Shown: positions 27,963-36,377, counted from the first letter of the stretch. The stretch: 41,042 bases of DNA from an uncultured Propionibacteriaceae bacterium (GCA_902805915.1 CADCUO010000135.1:1-41042), one strand, 5' to 3'. Notes: generated from the letters alone by a model not told the origin. Numbers and translations are program-made.

Positions 27963-28054
27963 CCAGGCTGAGAACCTGGAAAATATCGTCGGCTGCAATG
28001 CAACCAACGGCTCTTCCCAGCCGTATTCACCACGACCAGCAGGGGGCTGGTCGT
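27963..28054 (+). ncRNA. Structured leader of the L,D-transpeptidase gene, candidate cis-regulatory RNA
   Basis: Three successive hairpins are visible between typA and the L,D-transpeptidase: CCAGG/CCTGG (27963-27967 with 27975-27979), CGGCTG/CAGCCG (27990-27995 with 28018-28023), and a perfect 9-bp stem ACGACCAGC/GCTGGTCGT (28032-28040 with 28046-28054), which ends about 9 nt before AAGGA of the ribosome site. TATCGT at 27984-27989 is a possible -10, in which case only the last hairpins would be transcribed. No known riboswitch pattern, including c-di-AMP, was recognised. The last hairpin might instead be a typA terminator. Confidence 0.35.
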
Positions 28055-28074
28055 CCAGTGACAAGGATGCAGCG

Positions 28075-28812
28075 ATGAAGCGAACTGTCCAGATGTTGGT
28101 GGGTGTCGCGATGGCGATGGCCCTGAGCGGCGCAGCCACGGGGACTGCCCCGATGGCGACTCCTGCGGTCGCGGCTACCGAAGTGTCCGCCGCCGCTGCC
28201 CTGCCGAAGCGGGGGCAGACCTCCACTGACGTCAAGGCCCTCCAGCAGCGCCTGGTCAGGGCGAAGATGCTGGACGCGCAGTATGTGACGTCCTACTTCG
28301 GTCCGTTGACCGCTGCTGCCGTGCAGAGGTTCCAGCGGACGTACGGGCTGCCGCAGACCGGCGCCGTTGACCAGAAGACCTGGTCCACACTGGTGGCGAA
28401 GACTGGCACCATCACGGTCCCCGGCAAGCCCAAGGGCATCGACAGCCGCTGCATGGTCACCGGCCGGGCACTGTGCGTGGACAAGACGAAGGACAAGCTG
28501 CATTACATGAAGGCCGGCAAGGTGGTGCGGACCTTGGATGCACGGTTCGGCTGCGCCGCGACGCGTACCCGGGAGGGCAAGTTCTCGGTGCTGTGGAAGA
28601 GCCGGAACCACGTGTCGACGATCTACCACACCCCGATGCCGTACGCGATGTTCTTCAGCGGTGGCCAGGCCGTGCACTACTCCCCCGACTTCGCCGCCCG
28701 CGGCTACGCCGGCTGCAGCCACGGTTGTGTCAACATCCGCGACAAGGCAGGCATCCGCTGGATCTTCGACCAGATGCGGGTCGGCGACCGGGTTGTGGTC
28801 TACCGCAGCTGA
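28075..28812 (+). CDS. L,D-transpeptidase with peptidoglycan-binding domain
   Basis: A 245-residue secreted cell-wall enzyme that makes 3-3 peptide cross-links or attaches proteins to peptidoglycan. A signal peptide (1 to about 34, ending near AVAA) is followed by a PGB1 domain (about 45-108, TSTDVKALQQRLVRAKML, YGLPQTGAVDQKTWSTL) and a YkuD catalytic domain with the signature SHGCVNIR, catalytic C218 and H216. A second conserved histidine lies in AVHYSPDF. ATG 28075 has AAGGA 6-7 nt upstream. Expression may be controlled by the hairpin just ahead of it. A strong terminator follows. Confidence 0.92.
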   Translation: MKRTVQMLVGVAMAMALSGAATGTAPMATPAVAATEVSAAAALPKRGQTSTDVKALQQRLVRAKMLDAQYVTSYFGPLTAAAVQRFQRTYGLPQTGAVDQKTWSTLVAKTGTITVPGKPKGIDSRCMVTGRALCVDKTKDKLHYMKAGKVVRTLDARFGCAATRTREGKFSVLWKSRNHVSTIYHTPMPYAMFFSGGQAVHYSPDFAARGYAGCSHGCVNIRDKAGIRWIFDQMRVGDRVVVYRS

Positions 28813-28822
28813 GTCGTTGGTT

Positions 28823-28840
28823 TCCCACGTGTACGTGGGA
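28823..28840. repeat. Small palindromic hairpin after the L,D-transpeptidase
   Basis: TCCCACGT and ACGTGGGA flank a 2-nt centre (28823-28830 with 28833-28840), 10 nt after the stop codon. It could form a short stem in RNA or be a DNA dyad; it precedes the main terminator. Confidence 0.4.
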
Positions 28841-28844
28841 CTCT

Positions 28845-28880
28845 GGCACTTCACCCAACAAATCCGTTGGGTGAAGTGCC
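28845..28880 (+). terminator. Terminator hairpin after the L,D-transpeptidase
   Basis: A perfect 15-bp stem, GGCACTTCACCCAAC at 28845-28859 pairing with 28866-28880, with a 6-nt loop AAATCC, followed by GGCTTTCT. It lies 32 nt after the stop codon and is the strongest hairpin in this region. Confidence 0.75.
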
Positions 28881-28904
28881 GGCTTTCTGGGTGAAGTGAC
28901 GGCT
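28868..28904 (+). repeat. 17-bp direct repeat overlapping the terminator
   Basis: TGGGTGAAGTGCCGGCT (28868-28884) recurs at 28888-28904 with one mismatch, a 20-bp period. Together with the left terminator arm there are three copies of TGGGTGAAGTG in 56 bp, one inverted. It looks like part of a dispersed repeat or a duplicated hairpin arm. Confidence 0.6.
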
Positions 28905-29005
28905 GGACGCGTGGCCCAACCCTTGTCGAGGGCTCGGCACTAGGACAGAGTGTGGACCAGGATCATCGGGACGACCTGGAGTCCTCAGCCAGCCAAGGAG
29001 TGGCG

Positions 29006-30460
29006 ATGTCGCAAGCGCAGACCGCGGAGCAAGCCGGGCAGGCGAGCGGCGGCGAGCCCGAGCTCAGACGGGTGATGGGCCCCAAGCTGTTGCTGCTGTT
29101 CATTGTGGGCGACATCTTGGGCACCGGCATCTACGCCATCACCGGTACGGTCGCCAAGGAGGTCGGCGGCGTCGTCTGGCTCCCGTTCCTGGTGGCGTTC
29201 GTGGTCGCCACCTTGACGGCGTTCTCCTATCTGGAGCTGGTCACCAAGTATCCGCAGGCCGCCGGCGCCGCCCTGTACACGCACAAGGCCTTCGGGATCC
29301 ACTTCGTCACCTTCTTGGTTGCCTTCACCGTGATGTGCTCGGGCATCACCTCCGCATCGACAGCCTCCCGCGCGTTCGCGGCCAACTTCGAAGCCATGAT
29401 CAACGTCGTCCGCGCCGACTGGCTGGGCGGCAGCGAGGTCGCTGTCGGCGACGGCTTCACCACGGTGTTGGCCCTGCTGTTCATGTCCCTGGTTGCGTTG
29501 ATCAACCTGCGCGGCGTCGCCGAGAGCGTGTACGCCAACATCGTGTTGACCTGCGTTGAGCTGTCTGGCCTCTTGATCGTGATCTTCGTAGGTTTCTTCG
29601 CGATCGCCCGCGGCCGCGCGGACTTCTCCCGGGTCGTCATGTTTGACACCCCCAACGACAAGGGCATCTTCCTGGCAGTGACGGCGGCCACGTCGCTTGC
29701 CTTCTTCGCCATGGTGGGGTTCGAGGACTCGGTCAACATGGCCGAGGAGACGAAGGACCCCTCCACCATCTTCCCCAAGATCATGCTGACCGGGCTAGGC
29801 ATCACTGGACTGATCTACGTCCTGGTGTCCATCTCTGCGATAGCGCTGGTCCCGGCCGGGGAGCTGGGTCAGGGTGAGGCGCCGCTGCTCAAGGTGGTGC
29901 AGGCCGGAGCACCGAACCTGCCGATCGACCAGATCTTCCCGCTGATCAGCATGTTCGCGGTAGCGAACTCGGCCTTGATCAACATGTTGATGGCGAGCCG
30001 GCTGCTGTACGGGATGGCCCGGCAGCGGGTACTCCCGCCGCCGCTCGGCCGGGTGCTGGTCGGCCGGCGTACCCCGTGGGTGGCGATCCTGTTCACCACC
30101 GCGCTCGCCTTCGGTCTGATCATCGTCGTAGGCAGGGTGTCCCAGCTCGGCGGGACCACGGCACTGCTGTTGCTTGCGGTGTTCACCGTAGTCAACATCT
30201 GCTGCCTGATCCTGCGCCGAGACCCGGTGGAGCACAAGCATTTCGTCGCCCCGACCGTCATCCCGATCATCGCGGCGGTCTGCTGCGGCTATCTGGTCGG
30301 GCCGTGGACCGGACGCGACCCCACCCAGTACAAGATCGCCGGAGTTCTGCTTGCCATCGGGGTGGTGCTGTGGGCCATCACCTGGTTCATCAACCGCGCT
30401 TTTTACGCACGCAGGACCTATCTCAAGGACCCGGCACATCTGGATTCCGACGACCGGTGA
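29006..30460 (+). CDS. APC superfamily amino-acid permease
   Basis: A 484-residue integral membrane transporter of the amino acid-polyamine-organocation superfamily. A short hydrophilic head is followed by about twelve hydrophobic segments. The first, GPKLLLLFIVGDILGTGIYAITGTVA, has the unwound GTGIYA substrate-binding motif; FFAMVGFEDSVNMAEETKDP is the conserved TM6 region and loop. No binding partner gene is adjacent and the substrate is unknown. ATG 29006 is chosen because AGGAG lies 5-6 nt upstream; an in-frame GTG at 28952 would add 18 polar residues and lacks a ribosome site. It converges with the GH65 gene. Confidence 0.88.
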   Translation: MSQAQTAEQAGQASGGEPELRRVMGPKLLLLFIVGDILGTGIYAITGTVAKEVGGVVWLPFLVAFVVATLTAFSYLELVTKYPQAAGAALYTHKAFGIHFVTFLVAFTVMCSGITSASTASRAFAANFEAMINVVRADWLGGSEVAVGDGFTTVLALLFMSLVALINLRGVAESVYANIVLTCVELSGLLIVIFVGFFAIARGRADFSRVVMFDTPNDKGIFLAVTAATSLAFFAMVGFEDSVNMAEETKDPSTIFPKIMLTGLGITGLIYVLVSISAIALVPAGELGQGEAPLLKVVQAGAPNLPIDQIFPLISMFAVANSALINMLMASRLLYGMARQRVLPPPLGRVLVGRRTPWVAILFTTALAFGLIIVVGRVSQLGGTTALLLLAVFTVVNICCLILRRDPVEHKHFVAPTVIPIIAAVCCGYLVGPWTGRDPTQYKIAGVLLAIGVVLWAITWFINRAFYARRTYLKDPAHLDSDDR

Positions 30461-30482
30461 GCTGAGCGTCGGCGCCGATCAG

Positions 30483-32978
30483 TTACAACCCCGGGACAGT
30501 GGCGGTGATCAGGCTTCCGTCCTCTCGGCGACCACCCCGCTGCGCGGCCAGTGAGATGTCGGCCCTGATCCGCGGACCCTGGTCCCGCAGTGGCACCGCC
30601 ACCGGGGAGGTGGACCCCACCTTGATGTCCTTCCCGCGCACCGAAAGCACGACGGGTTCGTCGCCCTGCTCCAACGTGAACTCGATCTCGGTGCTGGTCA
30701 GGTGCACCCGGATCCGGGAGCCGTGCAGGAGTACGCGGAAGGTCAGCGACTTCCAGGACTCCGGCAGCCGCGGGTCGAACGTGATCTGGCCGTTGTAGTC
30801 CCGCATCCCGCCGAAACCGTAGACGAGGGCGTTCCACACTCCCCCGGTTGAAGCCACATGCACACCGTCAGAGGCGTTTCCGTGCAGGTCTGCCAGATCG
30901 ACGAACAGCGAGCTGGTGAAGTACCGCAACGCCATCTCGTGGTAGCCCACCTCCGCGGCGATGATGGACTGCACCACGCCGGACAGGGTCGAGTCGCCGG
31001 TGGTGATGGCGTCGTAGTACTCGAAGTTGGCCCGCTTCTCTGCCTGGGTGAAGTGGTCGCCCTGGAGGAACAGCGCCAAGACCACGTCGGCCTGCTTGAG
31101 GACTTGGAACCGGTAGATCACCAACGGGTGGTAGAACAACATCAGCGGCCGCTTGTCCGGCGGGGTCCGGTCCAGGTCCCAGATCTCTCGCTCGAGGAAG
31201 TGCGAGTCCTGCGGGTGGATACCGATCTGTTCATCGAACGGGATGGCCATCGCGTCGGCCACCTCCGCCCATTCCTCCACCTCGGCGCTGGTGACACCGA
31301 GCCGTTGCACCATCCGCGCGTACGCTTCGGGAGCTGCGACCTCCATCTGCTGCACGACTTCGGCTGCCTTGCTCAGGTTGAACCGCGCCATCACGTTGGT
31401 AAACAGATTGTCGTTGACGACGGTGGTGTACTCGTCCGGCCCGGTCACGCCGTGGATGTGGAACACCCGGGTGCCGTCCTCCCGCCAGAACCCGAGGTCG
31501 GTCCACATCCGGGCGGTCTCCACCAGGATGTCGACCCCCTCACGCCACATGAAGTCGTCATCGCCGGAGGCGGCCACGTACTTGCACAGAGCAAAGGAGA
31601 TGTCGGCGTCGATGTGGTACTGCGCCGTCCCCGCCGCATAGTAGGCCGACGCCTCCTCACCGTTGATGGTGCGCCATGGGAACAGCGCGCCCTTCTGGGT
31701 CAGGTCACGAGCCCGGCGCCGGCCGGCGTCCAGCATGTTGTACCGGAACCGGAGGGCGCTTCGTGCCATCGCCGGCGAGGTATAGGTCATGAACGGCAGC
31801 ACGTAGATCTCGGTGTCCCAGAAGTAGTGCCCGCCGTACCCGGAGCCGGACACCCCCTTGGCCGGCACGCCGGACTGCTCGGCCCGCGCCGTGGCCTGCG
31901 CGAGCTGGTACAGGTTCCAGCGGATGGCCTGCTGGAGTTCCGGATGCCCGCTGACCTCGACGTCGGACCGGGCCCAGAAGGAGTCGAGCCATTCCCGCTG
32001 CTCGGTGAACTGCCGCGGCACGCCTTGGTCGAGAACCCGGTCCAGGGTGCGTCGACACCGATCCACCAGCTCCCGTACCGGGACGCCGCGCGAGGTGTGG
32101 TAGGCGACTGTCTTGGTGATCTTGAGCGGCACGCCGGGTTGGGCCTGCACCCGATACACCGTCTTTGCAGTGTCCTCATCGGCATAGTTGCGTTTGTTGT
32201 AGTCGTTCTCGGTGCAAATTGCATGATCAACACCGACCGCTAGGGTCATGCCGGAGTTGGCGCAGCGGTAACCCAGCAGGATGCGGTCCTCACCGGCCCA
32301 GTGGCTCTGCGGCACCAGCACGCGGTCTTCGAAAGACTCCGCCTTGCGGGGGTCGGCGCCCTCACCCATCGCAGCCGAACGTACGTGGTACTCATCCTTG
32401 CCGTCCTGGCGGTTCAAGGTGGGCGACGACACCACCACCGGAGCCTGCTCATCCAGCATGGTGACCTCGATCGACATGATCGCCAGATGCCGCTGCGCAA
32501 AGGAGACCATCCGCTCCGACCGCACCTTGACGCGTTTGCCGGCAGGCGTCCGCCAGACGATCTCGCGGCGCAGCACGCCGTCGCGGAAGTCCAGCGACCG
32601 GTCGTAGAACTCCAGGTCGGCCACCGGCAGCAGCAGCGGCTCGTCGTCAACGTAAAGCTTCATCACCTTGTTGTCGGGCACGTTGACGATCGTCTGCCCG
32701 ACTCGCGCGAAACCGAACGCCTCCTCGGCATGCCGGATCGGCCACGTCTCGTGGAAGCCGTTGATGAACGTGCCGTGCGTGTGGGACTCTCGCCCTTCCT
32801 CGACGTTGCCGCGCAGGCCCAGGTAGCCGTTGCCGACCGCGAACAGGGTCTCGGTCAACCCGAGGTCGTGTCTGCTGTAGATCCGCTCGGACAGTTTCCA
32901 CTCCTCAGCCGGGAAGCGGGTCCGATTCAGCGGGTCCGACACCTTCAGCGGGGCGTCACCGCTGGAGCCCTGCATCAC
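30483..32978 (-). CDS. Glycoside hydrolase family 65 disaccharide phosphorylase
   Basis: An 831-residue cytoplasmic enzyme of the maltose/trehalose/kojibiose phosphorylase family, which splits an alpha-glucoside with phosphate to give beta-glucose 1-phosphate. Features: the N-terminal super-sandwich domain (GNGYLGLRGNVEEG), the (alpha/alpha)6 barrel with GSGYGGHYFWDTEIY, and the catalytic acid E516 in VTGPDEYTTVVNDN, then the C-terminal beta-sheets. Exact disaccharide cannot be read from sequence. The GTG start overlaps the stop of the upstream beta-phosphoglucomutase (GTGA); ATG 32975 is a possible start one codon on. This coupling supports a phosphorylase rather than hydrolase role. It converges with the permease. 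Confidence 0.9.
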   Translation of the reverse strand: MMQGSSGDAPLKVSDPLNRTRFPAEEWKLSERIYSRHDLGLTETLFAVGNGYLGLRGNVEEGRESHTHGTFINGFHETWPIRHAEEAFGFARVGQTIVNVPDNKVMKLYVDDEPLLLPVADLEFYDRSLDFRDGVLRREIVWRTPAGKRVKVRSERMVSFAQRHLAIMSIEVTMLDEQAPVVVSSPTLNRQDGKDEYHVRSAAMGEGADPRKAESFEDRVLVPQSHWAGEDRILLGYRCANSGMTLAVGVDHAICTENDYNKRNYADEDTAKTVYRVQAQPGVPLKITKTVAYHTSRGVPVRELVDRCRRTLDRVLDQGVPRQFTEQREWLDSFWARSDVEVSGHPELQQAIRWNLYQLAQATARAEQSGVPAKGVSGSGYGGHYFWDTEIYVLPFMTYTSPAMARSALRFRYNMLDAGRRRARDLTQKGALFPWRTINGEEASAYYAAGTAQYHIDADISFALCKYVAASGDDDFMWREGVDILVETARMWTDLGFWREDGTRVFHIHGVTGPDEYTTVVNDNLFTNVMARFNLSKAAEVVQQMEVAAPEAYARMVQRLGVTSAEVEEWAEVADAMAIPFDEQIGIHPQDSHFLEREIWDLDRTPPDKRPLMLFYHPLVIYRFQVLKQADVVLALFLQGDHFTQAEKRANFEYYDAITTGDSTLSGVVQSIIAAEVGYHEMALRYFTSSLFVDLADLHGNASDGVHVASTGGVWNALVYGFGGMRDYNGQITFDPRLPESWKSLTFRVLLHGSRIRVHLTSTEIEFTLEQGDEPVVLSVRGKDIKVGSTSPVAVPLRDQGPRIRADISLAAQRGGRREDGSLITATVPGL

Positions 32979-33688
32979 TGCACCAGCTCAGCGAGATCGC
33001 TCACCACGAGGTTCGCTCCGGCCTCTCGGAGGCGGTCGGCGCCGACACCGCGGTCGACACCGACGACCAGGCCGAAGTCGCCCCGGTGGCCTGCCTCTAC
33101 ACCAGAGATCGCGTCCTCCAGCACCACGGCCCGCGCGACCGGGGTGCTCAGCAGCTCAGCCGCATGGACGAAGGTCTCCGGTGACGGCTTGCCTGCCAGA
33201 CCATGGCGGGTGGCGACCGTCCCGTCCACCACGACCGTGAACCGGTCGGAGAGTCCGGCGGCCTCGAGTACGGCAGGAGCGTTGCGGGAGGACGACACCA
33301 CGGCCATCTTGGTCCCCCGGGCCGCTAGCGCATCCAGCAGAACGACGGATCCGGGGTACGGCTGCACGCCCTCTTCCCGCAGCACCGCTGAGAACACCGC
33401 GTTCTTCCGGTTGCCCAGGCCGCAGACTGTTTCGGTGCCGGGGTCGTCGCCGGGGTCGCCTTCGGGAAGAGTGATGTGGCGGGAGGCCAGAAAGGACCGG
33501 ACCCCGTCATAGCGGGGCTTCCCGTCGATGTAGGCGAAGTAGTCGTGGTCGGAGTACGGCTCGCTCACCCCGCGCGCTGCCAGGAGCTCGGTGAACATCT
33601 GTTCCCAGGCGCGCATGTGCACGTCCGCAGTCGGGGTCAAAACGCCGTCCAGATCGAAGAGCGCAGTGTCGAAGTCGTCCCAGTTCAC
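32975..33688 (-). CDS. pgmB: Beta-phosphoglucomutase (HAD superfamily)
   Basis: A 237-residue HAD phosphatase-fold mutase converting beta-glucose 1-phosphate to glucose 6-phosphate. The nucleophile motif is FDLDGVLT with D12 and the acid-base D14, the cap domain follows, motif II is VVSSSRNA, motif III Lys lies in GLAGKPSPETF and motif IV is VLEDAISGVEAG. It is upstream of and coupled to the GH65 phosphorylase whose product it uses. GTG 33688 is preferred over GTG 33712: TACGCT at 33696-33701 lies 7 nt before it, the leaderless pattern of this genome, and the protein then begins just before the first beta-strand. Confidence 0.85.
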   Translation of the reverse strand: MNWDDFDTALFDLDGVLTPTADVHMRAWEQMFTELLAARGVSEPYSDHDYFAYIDGKPRYDGVRSFLASRHITLPEGDPGDDPGTETVCGLGNRKNAVFSAVLREEGVQPYPGSVVLLDALAARGTKMAVVSSSRNAPAVLEAAGLSDRFTVVVDGTVATRHGLAGKPSPETFVHAAELLSTPVARAVVLEDAISGVEAGHRGDFGLVVGVDRGVGADRLREAGANLVVSDLAELVQ

Positions 33689-33774
33689 ATCGAGAAGCGT
33701 AGAGGGTGGCACAGCACTAGTACCACGTTGGAATCGTTTTCCGGGTCACGCCTCCACTTAAGCACTACACGGGT

Positions 33775-34752
33775 TCAACCGCCGATGAGGCCCAGCGTCT
33801 GGGCGTACGGGCGGACAGCCCCCACTGGCTCACCGTGGCCGAGCACCGGCAGGGCAGCCTGAGTGCTCAATGTCGCCGAGTCGAGCCCGAGCCGCTGCAG
33901 TACGCCGGCCATCGCCACCGCGCGTGCCCGAGGCGCACCGTCGCTGATCTTGAGCGCTACTCCGCGGCCGTCCGGCAGGCCGACGGCGTGCACGGCCTCG
34001 GCGCCCCCCTTGCACAGCAGTCCGGGTATGGCGCGGTGCAAAGCGAGTTCGTCGCGGCGGGTTCCCGAGGTCCATTCCGGATGGTTTCGGACCGCGTCGG
34101 CGACCCGCCGCTCGTAGCCGTCAGAGGCTGCAGCGATCCTGCCGAAGGCGCGGGCCAGACCGACCAGGCTGAAGCCAAAGGCCGGCGCGCCGCAACCGTC
34201 TACGGCAACATCGCCGGCTTGCTCCCCGGTCAGGTCGTTGATCGTGTCCAACAGTGCCAGCTGGAGTGGATGACTGGGGTCACGGTAGGTGGAGACGTCC
34301 CAGCCGTTGCAGACCGTGGTCCGCAGCATGCCGGCATGCTTGCCGGAACAGTTCATCGCCAGCGACGTCTTCCCTCCGCCGGCGCGGATCACCTGCTCCT
34401 TCGCCACCTCGTCGGCGGGCCAGTCCGGCGGGGTCTGCAGCGCCGACTCATCCAAGTCTGACATCGAGAGAATCCGGCGTACGCCGTCCTGGTGGAACGG
34501 CTCCCCTGAATGGGATGCACAGACCAGGGCCAACAGGTGGTCGGTGAGGTCGAGGCCTGCACGGAGCATGCCGACCGCCTGCATCGGCTTGCTGGAACTC
34601 CGCGGGTACATCCGTGCAGTGACGGCTCCGACGAAGGAGGCGACGCTCCCGTCCGGCTGGGTGACCACAACCCGACCGAAGTGCACGCTCTCGACGAACC
34701 CGCTCCTGGTGACCTCGACCAAGATCGGGTCTGCTTCGAAGGGGTGAGCCAC
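33775..34752 (-). CDS. Asparaginase, Rhizobium etli AnsA-like family (asparaginase II)
   Basis: A 325-residue amidohydrolase of the thermolabile AnsA-like family, unrelated to the E. coli threonine enzymes. The characteristic motifs are RSSSKPMQ (catalytic Ser and Lys), ASHSGEPFHQDGVRRIL and AMNCSGKHAGML, with CGAPAF later. It should hydrolyse L-asparagine to aspartate and ammonia in the cytoplasm. GTG 34752 follows TAGCCT (34759-34764) by 6 nt, so it looks leaderless and is transcribed independently of ygfZ upstream. The gap 33713-33774 to pgmB holds no gene. Confidence 0.9.
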   Translation of the reverse strand: MAHPFEADPILVEVTRSGFVESVHFGRVVVTQPDGSVASFVGAVTARMYPRSSSKPMQAVGMLRAGLDLTDHLLALVCASHSGEPFHQDGVRRILSMSDLDESALQTPPDWPADEVAKEQVIRAGGGKTSLAMNCSGKHAGMLRTTVCNGWDVSTYRDPSHPLQLALLDTINDLTGEQAGDVAVDGCGAPAFGFSLVGLARAFGRIAAASDGYERRVADAVRNHPEWTSGTRRDELALHRAIPGLLCKGGAEAVHAVGLPDGRGVALKISDGAPRARAVAMAGVLQRLGLDSATLSTQAALPVLGHGEPVGAVRPYAQTLGLIGG

Positions 34753-34779
34753 CCGTGCAGGCTACCGGCCGTCGGCTCG

Positions 34780-35736
34780 CTACAGCCGCGCTCGTACGTG
34801 CAGGCCGATATCGGGATCCACCACGGTCTCCTGGGCGGCCGCTATCCCACCGACCACCAAGGGCTCGGACTCCGCGACGTTGCGCTTGATCAGGCCGAGC
34901 GCGATGGGGCCCAGCTCGTAGTGCCGCGCCGAGGAGCCGACGAAGCCGACGCTCCGACCGCTGGCCTGGAGCTCCGTACCGGGCTCCGGCAGGGCGTTGG
35001 CGCTCCCGTCGAGGTGCAGCCGGACCAGCCTCCGCGGTGGTCGTCCCAGTGTGTGCACCCGAGCCACCGTCTCCTGGCCGCGGTAGCAGCCCTTGTCCAG
35101 ATGGACTCCGACGCCCAACATCCCGATCTCGTTCGGGATCGTGCGGGAGTCGGTGTCAACCCCGATCCGCGGTACGCCGGCGGCGATCCGCCGGGCCTCG
35201 TAAGCCCAGGTTCCGGCCAGCACCGGCTCCGCCTCCACCGCGGTAGCGAAGTCGGGGCGAGGCACGAACAGCTCGTACCCACCGAGTGAGTCCAGACCCG
35301 GTCGGGCCAACAGGCCTGAAGGATGGTCGCCACCGGCCTTCCACAGCACCGCGAACTCCTCGGTACGGTCAGCGACCTCGACGCGCATCATGAAGCGCAT
35401 CCGGTCCAGCCAGGCCACCACGGCAGCCGCAGCGCGCGGTTCGGTGTGCGCCCAGAACGTCTGACCGTCGTCCACGCCGTAGAGCGCATGCTCGATATGG
35501 CCTTGCGGGGAAAGGATCAGCGCGGTCACGCCCTGACCGGGAGCGAGACTTTGGAGATGCTGGGTGGTGAGCGAGTGCAGCCAGCTGAGACGATCCGGGC
35601 CCGTAACGGTGAGGACGCCGCGGTGGGACAGGTCGACAGCACCGCGGCCCTGGTCGAGCTCGCGCTGGTCACGCATCGGGTCGCCGTAATGCCACGGCAC
35701 GCCGGCGTCTGGGCCGCGCTCCCCAACGACTGCCAT
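34780..35736 (-). CDS. ygfZ: Folate-binding protein YgfZ (GcvT-like)
   Basis: A 318-residue tetrahydrofolate-binding protein of the GcvT family that supports iron-sulfur cluster assembly or repair. The signature K-G-C-Y-x-G-Q-E is present as DKGCYRGQETVAR, and the N-terminal part RGAVDLSHRGVLTVTGPDRLSWLHSL is typical. ATG 35736 is chosen from GGGGGA about 5 nt upstream; ATG 35748, right after the previous stop, is an alternative. It follows the nitrobindin-like gene by 13 nt in one operon that begins with a tiny membrane-protein gene. Confidence 0.88.
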   Translation of the reverse strand: MAVVGERGPDAGVPWHYGDPMRDQRELDQGRGAVDLSHRGVLTVTGPDRLSWLHSLTTQHLQSLAPGQGVTALILSPQGHIEHALYGVDDGQTFWAHTEPRAAAAVVAWLDRMRFMMRVEVADRTEEFAVLWKAGGDHPSGLLARPGLDSLGGYELFVPRPDFATAVEAEPVLAGTWAYEARRIAAGVPRIGVDTDSRTIPNEIGMLGVGVHLDKGCYRGQETVARVHTLGRPPRRLVRLHLDGSANALPEPGTELQASGRSVGFVGSSARHYELGPIALGLIKRNVAESEPLVVGGIAAAQETVVDPDIGLHVRARL

Positions 35737-35749
35737 CAGGTCCCCCATC

Positions 35750-36244
35750 TCAGGCCCGCTTGAGGCGCGCCCACAGGTGCGACTGCAGCGGCTGCCCCTG
35801 CGCCGCCTTGTCGAAGGTCCACAGCAGGTCACCTTCGACGTTGCCGTACAACCGCTGTCCGGCGGTGTACTCCTCCGCGCTGGCGGTCCGAACCACTGCA
35901 TCGGTGCTGAGCTCTATCTTGGCGCCGGTGATGCTGCCATACCAGACCTCCGCGTAGCCGGTGGGGTGGCACATCACCACCTCGATCGTGCCGTCGTGCT
36001 GGGGTCGCCAGAAGCCGGTCTCCATGGTCAGTGGACGTAACGCCTTACCGTCCTCGCCAATCTCGAAGGTTTGGGAGAGGTAGTGCAGGTAGTTCTCGCC
36101 GTTGTGCGCGAAGTCGATCTGCTGGCCGAACTCGAAGTCGGGCATTCCGGGGTACGTGCCTTTGCCGACACCCTCCCACCGACCTACCATCCAGGCCACT
36201 CCGACCAGATCTGAGTGCAGCCCTTGGGGAATCTCGAAAGGCAT
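35750..36244 (-). CDS. Nitrobindin-like heme-binding protein (DUF1794/THAP4 family)
   Basis: A 164-residue ten-stranded beta-barrel protein similar to mycobacterial Rv2717c and to nitrobindin, which bind ferric heme and react with nitric oxide or peroxynitrite. Marker motifs are WMVGRWEGVGKGTYPG near the N-terminus and the C-terminal SHLWARLKRA, whose histidine is the expected heme iron ligand. ATG 36244 has GGAAGGG about 9 nt upstream and lies 3 nt after the stop of the 39-residue ORF. ygfZ follows. A shared role in iron-sulfur or heme redox stress is a reasonable inference from the pairing. Confidence 0.82.
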   Translation of the reverse strand: MPFEIPQGLHSDLVGVAWMVGRWEGVGKGTYPGMPDFEFGQQIDFAHNGENYLHYLSQTFEIGEDGKALRPLTMETGFWRPQHDGTIEVVMCHPTGYAEVWYGSITGAKIELSTDAVVRTASAEEYTAGQRLYGNVEGDLLWTFDKAAQGQPLQSHLWARLKRA

Positions 36245-36247
36245 CGG

Positions 36248-36367
36248 TCAGCGCCCTTCCGGGCGCGGAGCGTTGATCAACAACTGCACCAGGACAACGA
36301 GAGCGGCAATACCGATGACGGCGATCCCAACGACCAGGCCGAGGGCGAGAACTAAGGCTAGGGACAC
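36248..36367 (-). CDS. Small single-helix membrane protein, 39 residues
   Basis: GTG 36367 to TGA 36248 encodes VSLALVLALGLVVGIAVIGI, then AALVVLVQLLI and the polar end NAPRPEGR: one long transmembrane helix with a short positively charged tail, probably inside the cell. TAGACT at 36375-36380 lies 7 nt before the GTG, the leaderless arrangement of many genes here, and overlaps the TAG stop of the GNAT gene. The stop lies 3 nt before the nitrobindin-like ATG, so it leads that operon. No family is recognised. It could be a regulator or anchor for a membrane partner; or a translated leader only. Confidence 0.6.
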   Translation of the reverse strand: MSLALVLALGLVVGIAVIGIAALVVLVQLLINAPRPEGR

Positions 36368-36377
36368 GCCAGCGAGT

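Noticed and set aside
27952-28074. c-di-AMP (ydaO) riboswitch before the L,D-transpeptidase
   Set aside because: The characteristic conserved segments of that riboswitch were not found; only unrelated hairpins are seen.
30858-32243. Long open frame (461 codons) on the plus strand
   Set aside because: It is antisense to the GH65 phosphorylase and consists of Val/Gly/Arg/His-rich shadow sequence without motifs or a ribosome site.
33728-33752. LacI-type operator near pgmB (TTGGAATCGTTTTCC)
   Set aside because: Only four matched bases on each arm and an off-centre CG; not symmetric enough for a LacI/CcpA site.
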